From Dawidia cretensis (GTDB taxonomy: Bacteria; Bacteroidota; Bacteroidia; Cytophagales; Cyclobacteriaceae): a stretch of 64,000 bases of DNA. The stretch lies in contig NZ_JAHESE010000029.1 of NCBI RefSeq assembly GCF_018598175.1, positions 1 to 64,000 on the forward strand. The letters run 5' to 3'. The position numbers and the translations under genes were made by a program. Within the stretch, counting starts at the first letter, position 1. Each line of letters starts with the position of its first letter. Of the stretch, positions 58,857-64,000 are shown one piece after another. The notes beneath the pieces are model-generated. The model saw nothing but the letters and a program-made list of their open reading frames with translations. It was not told the DNA's origin and did no database searches.

Positions 58857-61084
58857 CGGAAGGGAAAGCCTATATTAACATAGCCTGAGATATGGTCAGC
58901 CTCCCCACTATACATAAACGTCATGCTGATCGGTCCGATACCGGAGTCGTACCCAAACGACAATCCGATACCCGAAAGACGCCTGGTAAAGTTAAGCTCT
59001 TTGTCGCGGTTCAAATAATCGTACACGGCGCCGTTAACGCGTAGCGTGGTGTATAATCTTCGTGTAAACTGGTATTGCAGTCCCAGCATCAATACGCTTA
59101 CGCTGTTTGTATTGAGGGAGTATTCCTGTAGTCCCGTGAACGGCACCTGGTTTCGGACGAAGTCATTGATGCCGCCGACGTTAAAATAGTTCAAATACGG
59201 CGCTACTGTACTAAAGTTGATCGCTGTGTTAAACTGTGTCAGCAAGGTCAGCCGTGAAGAGAGGGGTGTAAAATTTTCAGCCTTTAGCATAAAGCGGTTA
59301 TAGTGGCCCACTTCCGCGGTATCGCGTCGTACAGCCTGTCCGTTTGCGCGCAGGGTGACGGCCGAGGGGTTTTGAGCGTACACTATTCCCATGCGGGCGT
59401 CGATACGCCAGCCGCGGGTGGAGAAGCTGCGTTTGTTGAGGGTATTGTATTTATAGTATAGGTAAGTCTGGATAAAGGAGTTGCCGCCTTTGAACGATGT
59501 ATCCGCGGCGATCTTGGGGCGCAGGCTAAAGCTTTCGAAGGTCGTGCCCAGGCCGATGGCCGAAGCGAAGCCGAATGTACGCTGGAAGCGAAAGTCCGTC
59601 TGGTAGGTCCGTCCCCGGTAGAGGTATACTTGCTCGAAGTTTTCGTAAAAGGGCAGCTGGAAGTTCTCGTAGTAGAAAGACAGGATGAGGTTGTTGTTGT
59701 CGGCGTTTGTGCCGAAGGCCTGGTTGTGCTCTGCCAGGAAACGGAAGTTTTCACTGACGTTCAACTTCACCATCGATTTGGACCTGTCGAAGAGCAGGTT
59801 GCGGCTCTCGGCGCCTAAGATCAGGGCAATGTTACTGAAGGTATGATAGTGCAGCCCGGCTTTGACATATGTGAGCGGGCTTTCCACTACGTTGAAGCGT
59901 AGGTTGGCATGGCCGCGCGCGCGTGCGGGCTGCCAGGTGTAGGCAATGCGGCTGTAGTTACGGGAGCCATACACGCGGCGGATGGCTTCCGCCACGTGTG
60001 TGCCGTCGTAGGTCTTGCTCAACGCCAGGTTAAGACGGTTGCGGAACGATGTGCGCGTGGTGTGATGCAGACCCTGGATATAAATGCTGTCGACCGTTAC
60101 CGAGCGTGTCTGGGGCAGGCGATTCTGTATCGGAGCGTAGTTCGGATAGCGCTGCCGGAGTGAGTCCGCTAATTTTTTGAAGATCGGATAATATTCGTCG
60201 CCGGTGCGTTTGCCCACGGCGATGATACTGTCCACGCTGGTGAAGCTGGCGGCGGTGTACTTACGCACCGGTGGCTCGATCAGGACGTTGCAGAGCTTGC
60301 GCTCTGTCTCGAAGTCTTCGGCGTCTTTATAAAAGCCGATCTGGTAGAGGATATCGATCGGAGAGGTGAGCTCGCTGGCGGCCAGTAGCCCCTGCGAGAG
60401 GTTCACGCCAATGATATAATCGGCGCCCATGGCTTTTACATCGCTCACCGGAAAATTGCGTACGATGCCGCCATCGACCAGCTTAGTGTTTTCGTAGTCG
60501 ATGGGGGTAAAGACCGAGGGAATGGCCATGCTGGCGCGAATGGCGGTAACGAGCTCGCCCTGGTCCAGCACGACAGCTTTGCCTGTGCTGACATCGGTGG
60601 CAATGCACTTGAACGGGATGCTGAACTTCGAGAAGTCTTTGATGTCGTAGATCGGTAAAAACAATTCCTGGAATTTGAGCCACAGCTCCTGGCCTTCGAT
60701 AATGCCCGCGTTGATACGAAACTTCCCTTTTACAAAGGGTACCTCCAGCGCATAATTGTCAAATTCCGTCTTCTCGTCGATGTTCACGTTGCGCATGGAG
60801 GGCTTGCCCGAGAAGAGCACGTTCCAGTCGATGTCGCGCGCAATTTTTTCAATTTCCTTGCCGGAATAGCCTGCGGCATAGAGCGACCCGATGATGCTGC
60901 CCATGCTGGTGCCGGTAATGCAATCGACGCGCAGGCCGGCGCTGTCGATCGCCTCGAGAATGCCGATATGGGCCAACCCCTTGGCGCCGCCGCCACTCAG
61001 GGTCAGGCCGACCTTGGGCGGCTGGGCGGCCGTCGCAAAGGCCACGAGCAGCAGGGCAAACACATATAACACCTGAGATCTCAT
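58853..61084 (-). CDS. Patatin-like phospholipase with C-terminal outer-membrane barrel
   Basis: Protein of 743 residues from the ATG at 61084, which gives a signal peptide (ALLLVAFATAAQ); the frame to 61195 has no sensible start. The patatin domain (about 25-320) has LSGGGAKGLAHIG as oxyanion loop, nucleophile Ser60 in GTSMG and Asp204 in LVDGGIV. A POTRA-like segment (about 335-405) and a beta-barrel of the surface-antigen (BamA-like) class follow, ending in INIGFPFR-like Phe. This is the PlpD/FplA type V-d layout: a lipase either secreted or shown at the surface. Confidence 0.93.
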   Translation of the reverse strand: MRSQVLYVFALLLVAFATAAQPPKVGLTLSGGGAKGLAHIGILEAIDSAGLRVDCITGTSMGSIIGSLYAAGYSGKEIEKIARDIDWNVLFSGKPSMRNVNIDEKTEFDNYALEVPFVKGKFRINAGIIEGQELWLKFQELFLPIYDIKDFSKFSIPFKCIATDVSTGKAVVLDQGELVTAIRASMAIPSVFTPIDYENTKLVDGGIVRNFPVSDVKAMGADYIIGVNLSQGLLAASELTSPIDILYQIGFYKDAEDFETERKLCNVLIEPPVRKYTAASFTSVDSIIAVGKRTGDEYYPIFKKLADSLRQRYPNYAPIQNRLPQTRSVTVDSIYIQGLHHTTRTSFRNRLNLALSKTYDGTHVAEAIRRVYGSRNYSRIAYTWQPARARGHANLRFNVVESPLTYVKAGLHYHTFSNIALILGAESRNLLFDRSKSMVKLNVSENFRFLAEHNQAFGTNADNNNLILSFYYENFQLPFYENFEQVYLYRGRTYQTDFRFQRTFGFASAIGLGTTFESFSLRPKIAADTSFKGGNSFIQTYLYYKYNTLNKRSFSTRGWRIDARMGIVYAQNPSAVTLRANGQAVRRDTAEVGHYNRFMLKAENFTPLSSRLTLLTQFNTAINFSTVAPYLNYFNVGGINDFVRNQVPFTGLQEYSLNTNSVSVLMLGLQYQFTRRLYTTLRVNGAVYDYLNRDKELNFTRRLSGIGLSFGYDSGIGPISMTFMYSGEADHISGYVNIGFPFR

Positions 61085-61289
61085 TCCGGCCTCAAAATAC
61101 ACAAAAACACTCGCTCGTCTTTGCCCCGTCGGAGCCTTCGCGAAAGGCGGGCGAAGCCCTGGAGCGGGCTGCGCCAAAAGTACAGAGGGCCCCATGTATG
61201 ATCCCGCTAAAGATGTTGTCGTATTGTTAAGAAAAACGTTGTTAATTTGCGCGCTTGTTTAAGAGCCACACAGAAATAACAACGCTTGT

Positions 61290-62831
61290 ATGATCAACGT
61301 CGGGAGCCGCAGATTGACCGTCACAGATTTTGAGAAAGTTCTCTACCACGGCGAGCCGGTAGGGTTGGAGGAGGGTGCGCAGCAGAACGTCAGCGCCAAT
61401 TACACCTTCCTGCAGGCCTATGCGCAGCACAAGGTGATCTATGGCATCAACACCGGTCTGGGCCCGATGGCGCAGTATAAGATCAGCGAGGACGACCAAC
61501 GCCAGCTGCAATATAATCTCATTCGCAGCCACAGCGCCGGGGCAGGACAACCGTTTGCCGAAGAGCTGGCGCGGGCCACGATGCTGGCACGCCTCAACAG
61601 CCTGATGCAGGCCACGTCGGGCATCCATCCGTCGGTGGTGGAGCTGCTGCGCGACGTGCTCAATTCAGGGGTAAGCCCCTACATTCCGGAGCGTGGGGGC
61701 GTGGGCGCCAGCGGCGACCTGGTGCAACTGGCGCACCTGGCGCTGAACCTCATCGGTGAGGGGGAAATGTATGCAGATCAGGCGTGGCGCCCGACCCGGG
61801 TGGTATTGGGCTCCCGCGGGATGACGCCGATTTCCGTCCACCTGCGCGAGGGGCTGGCACTCATGAATGGAACTTCGGCCATGACCGGCGTGGGGATGGT
61901 CAACCTGGTTCAGGCCCGGCAGGTGCTGAGCTTGTCCATCATTTTATCGGCCATGACCAACGAGCTGATGAAGTCTTTTGACGACCACTTCTCGCTCGAG
62001 CTGAACCACGTCAAACATCACCCCGGCCAGGCGCATATTGCCGAACGCATGCGACACGTATTAAGTGACAGCAAGCTGATCCGTAAGCGTCCCGAGCATT
62101 TGTATCATCGCAAGATTGAAGAGGCGGTGTTCACCGACAAGGTGCAGGAGTATTACTCGTTGCGCTGCGTGCCGCAGATCCTCGGACCGATATACGATAC
62201 GTTCCTGGAAGTACAGCGCGTGCTGGAAGACGAAGTCAATTCCGCGAACGACAACCCGGTGGTGGACCATCACCGCGAGATGGTATACCACGGAGGCAAT
62301 TTCCACGGCGACTATGTGTCGTTGGCGATGGACAAGCTCAAAATTGTTACGACCAAGCTGACGATGCTCGCCGAGCGGCAGCTGAACTATCTGCTGAACG
62401 ACAAGCTCAACCAGAAGCTGCCGCCGTTTATCAACCTCGGCACGCTGGGCTTGAACTTTGGCTTGCAAGGCATGCAGTTTATGGCTACTTCGAGCACGGC
62501 CGAGAATCAGACGCTGTCGTTCCCGATGTATTTGCACAGCATCTCTAACAACAACGACAACCAGGACATTGTCAGCATGGGCTGTAATGCAGCGCTCATG
62601 ACCCGGCGGGTGCTGGACAACAGCGCCGATGTGCTGGTGGTGCAAGCACTGGCGTTGACACAAGCAGTGGATTACCTGCAGTGCCAGCCGCGCATGTCGT
62701 CGTTTACCCTGAAACTATATACCGAGCTCCGGGCGCTGGTACCGGCGATCCTGGAAGATAAACCGCGCTATGAAGATATCCGCACGGTGCGTCGTTACCT
62801 GCTGGGACTCGGGGCTTCGTTTAACCTATAA
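61290..62831 (+). CDS. Aromatic amino acid ammonia-lyase (HAL/PAL/TAL family)
   Basis: Ammonia-lyase of 513 residues. The Ala140-Ser141-Gly142 triad in VGASGDLVQL cyclises to the MIO cofactor; YGINTGLG (Tyr51) and the Gln/Asn blocks NSANDNPVVD and SSTAENQTLS are also present. The residue before the active-site loop is His81 in LIRSHSAG. In Bacteroidota flexirubin and aryl-polyene clusters such an enzyme forms 4-coumarate from tyrosine as the starter unit. Next genes (FabG-type, ketosynthase) agree with this. Its substrate (Tyr, Phe or His) cannot be fixed from sequence alone. Confidence 0.92.
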   Translation: MINVGSRRLTVTDFEKVLYHGEPVGLEEGAQQNVSANYTFLQAYAQHKVIYGINTGLGPMAQYKISEDDQRQLQYNLIRSHSAGAGQPFAEELARATMLARLNSLMQATSGIHPSVVELLRDVLNSGVSPYIPERGGVGASGDLVQLAHLALNLIGEGEMYADQAWRPTRVVLGSRGMTPISVHLREGLALMNGTSAMTGVGMVNLVQARQVLSLSIILSAMTNELMKSFDDHFSLELNHVKHHPGQAHIAERMRHVLSDSKLIRKRPEHLYHRKIEEAVFTDKVQEYYSLRCVPQILGPIYDTFLEVQRVLEDEVNSANDNPVVDHHREMVYHGGNFHGDYVSLAMDKLKIVTTKLTMLAERQLNYLLNDKLNQKLPPFINLGTLGLNFGLQGMQFMATSSTAENQTLSFPMYLHSISNNNDNQDIVSMGCNAALMTRRVLDNSADVLVVQALALTQAVDYLQCQPRMSSFTLKLYTELRALVPAILEDKPRYEDIRTVRRYLLGLGASFNL

Positions 62832-62842
62832 CTTCTCACAGT

Positions 62843-63592
62843 ATGTCCACCACCCCCTCTACATCCAAGTATGCCATGGTGACAGGCGGCTCGCGCGGCA
62901 TTGGCCGGGCGATCTGCGTACGACTCGCCGAGCAAGGGTATAATATCCTGATCAATTATAAAAGCAACGACGCGGAGGCCGAGAATACGCGCGCGCTGGT
63001 CGAAGCTAAAAATGTACGCGCCGAGCTCATGAAGTTCGACGTGTCCGATAAAGTTGCCGTCGAGCAGGTGTTTGGCGGCTGGGTGGAGAAGAACCCCGAC
63101 AAGGCTATCGAGGTGCTGGTCAACAACGCCGGCATTCGTCAGGACGCCATGATGATCTGGATGACGCAGGAGCAGTGGGACGGGGTGCTGGGCTCAAGCC
63201 TGGGCGGCTTTTTTCAGGTGACACGCCAGGTGCTCACGAGTATGCTCGCCAAGCGATATGGACGGATTGTAAACGTTGTATCGCTGTCGGGCATCAAGGG
63301 TATGCCGGGGCAGACCAATTATTCGGCGGCCAAGGCCGGCGTAATCGGCGCGACCAAGGCGCTGGCGCAGGAAACAGCGCGGCGCAATGTTACCGTGAAT
63401 GCGGTGGCGCCCGGTTTTATTAAAACTGACATGACGCAAGATTTACCGGAAGCCGAGCTGAAAAAGCTTATTCCCATGCAGCGGTTTGGCGAGCCGGAGG
63501 AAGTAGCCCACGCCGTGGCTTTTCTGGCGTCGCCGGGCGCTTCCTACATCACGGGCACGGTGCTGTCCATCAACGGCGGGCTGTATTCCTAA
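62843..63592 (+). CDS. 3-oxoacyl-ACP reductase (FabG-type SDR)
   Basis: Short-chain dehydrogenase of 249 residues with the NADP(H) loop TGGSRGIGRA, NNAGIRQDAM, and the Ser-Tyr-Lys set in VSLSGIKGMPGQTNYSAAKAG. It reduces 3-oxoacyl groups on an acyl carrier protein. It starts 11 nt after the ammonia-lyase and precedes a ketosynthase gene, so it probably serves polyene chain building for flexirubin-like pigment and is a paralogue of primary FabG. Confidence 0.92.
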   Translation: MSTTPSTSKYAMVTGGSRGIGRAICVRLAEQGYNILINYKSNDAEAENTRALVEAKNVRAELMKFDVSDKVAVEQVFGGWVEKNPDKAIEVLVNNAGIRQDAMMIWMTQEQWDGVLGSSLGGFFQVTRQVLTSMLAKRYGRIVNVVSLSGIKGMPGQTNYSAAKAGVIGATKALAQETARRNVTVNAVAPGFIKTDMTQDLPEAELKKLIPMQRFGEPEEVAHAVAFLASPGASYITGTVLSINGGLYS

Positions 63593-63677
63593 CGACTGTA
63601 TCCCAGCGAAAAAAAACTGTTCGTTTCGAAATCTTACGTGCCTGGGTTACAGGTCCGTGCTATTCAAGATTAAAACC

Positions 63678-63685
63678 TTACTTTT
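63678..63685 (+). promoter_or_regulatory. Possible -7 box before the ketosynthase gene
   Basis: TACTTTTG matches the Bacteroidota -7 consensus TAnnTTTG, 62 nt before the ATG at 63747. No clear -33 box precedes it, so the call is tentative. Confidence 0.3.
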
Positions 63686-63746
63686 GCGGTTTGACTGGTA
63701 CGCGGCGGTGACGAAAGGCGCTAAAACGCACGATTTTTAACATTAC

Positions 63747-64000
63747 ATGAGCAGAGTTGTTATAACTGGATTAGGTGTTTATTCCTGTATCGGCAAAAGC
63801 CTGGACGAAGTCCGGGATTCGCTGTTCCAGGGCAAATCGGGCATTGTGCTCGACCCCAAGCGCAAGGAGATGGGATACCGTTCGGGATTGACCGGGTTTG
63901 TAGAGCGTCCGGTGCTGAAGGGTGTGCTCGACCGACGCGCCCGCATTATGCTGCCCGAGCAGGGCGAATACGCCTACATGGCTACTGTAGAGGCGCTGCG
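63747..64000 (+). CDS. Beta-ketoacyl-ACP synthase, N-terminal part (cut by window end)
   Basis: The first 84 codons of a ketosynthase: MSRVVITGLGVYSCIGKSLD at the N-terminus is the classic FabF-type start, followed by VRDSLFQGKSGIVLD. The catalytic Cys and His residues lie beyond the window. It sits 154 bp after the FabG-type gene. The sequence LDPKRKEMGYRSGL is typical of the ketosynthases of flexirubin/aryl-polyene clusters more than of primary FabF, but this is pattern memory, not a search. Confidence 0.85.
   Translation, partial: MSRVVITGLGVYSCIGKSLDEVRDSLFQGKSGIVLDPKRKEMGYRSGLTGFVERPVLKGVLDRRARIMLPEQGEYAYMATVEAL

Noticed and set aside
61085-61195. N-terminal extension of the patatin gene
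   Set aside because: The extra 37 residues are Pro/Arg-rich and would bury the signal peptide that starts at 61084.

Overview
The window looks like chromosomal DNA of a gliding or environmental Bacteroidota bacterium, most likely a Cytophagales member (Chryseolinea/Ohtaekwangia-like; this placement is inference). The signs are a SusC/SusD pair, a hybrid-type propeller histidine kinase, LytTR regulators, Bacteroidota-style promoter boxes (TAnnTTTG), a moderately high GC content, and the start of what looks like a flexirubin or aryl-polyene gene cluster at the right edge. I see no rRNA, tRNA, insertion sequence, prophage or CRISPR array.

Region 1 (0.2-8.1 kb, plus strand) is a compact pectin-degradation operon: an SGNH esterase-GH28 fusion, a GH105 unsaturated-uronyl hydrolase, a DUF4861 protein, a GH43, a CE8 pectin methylesterase and a KdgF-like cupin. 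Region 2 (8.1-12.5 kb, minus) is a tight four-gene unit: a secreted protein with eight 33-35-residue SDHY repeats, a canonical LytS-type kinase, a degenerate kinase and a LytTR regulator. Region 3 (12.7-18.7 kb) is hexuronate catabolism: altronate dehydratase on one strand and, divergently, an oxidoreductase, KDG kinase, KDPG aldolase and an ExuT-type transporter. A perfect 20-bp LacI-type palindrome lies between the two arms. Regions 1 and 3 together release, import and break down galacturonate to pyruvate and glyceraldehyde 3-phosphate. A GH9 cellulase follows.

Region 4 (20.6-31 kb) mixes a cyclophilin, an SBF-like transporter, a DUF4202 protein, an ECF sigma factor, a MacB/FtsX permease and a propeller kinase with its LuxR-type regulator. 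Region 5 (31.2-37.2 kb) is a SusC/SusD locus with two accessory lipoproteins and no carbohydrate-active enzyme. Region 6 (37.2-50.6 kb) holds housekeeping genes (lipid kinase, acyl carrier protein, NtrY/NtrC-like pair, LpxH, FtsH, RsfS, BirA, rRNA methyltransferase) and several secreted proteins of unknown function. Region 7 (50.8-58.9 kb) has an ABC exporter-like pair with a His-rich permease and a DUF3299 protein, OsmC, an alpha/beta hydrolase, an AT-rich accessory pocket with a DUF6934 gene and a 52-residue partner, and a TetR-HPP operon with its own palindromic operator. Region 8 (58.9-64 kb) holds a patatin with a predicted outer-membrane barrel, then an aromatic amino acid ammonia-lyase, a FabG-type reductase and a cut-off ketosynthase.

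The best candidates for undescribed biology are the SDHY-repeat/LytS/pseudokinase/LytTR unit, the DUF6934 plus small-protein pair, and the His-rich ABC/DUF3299 unit.
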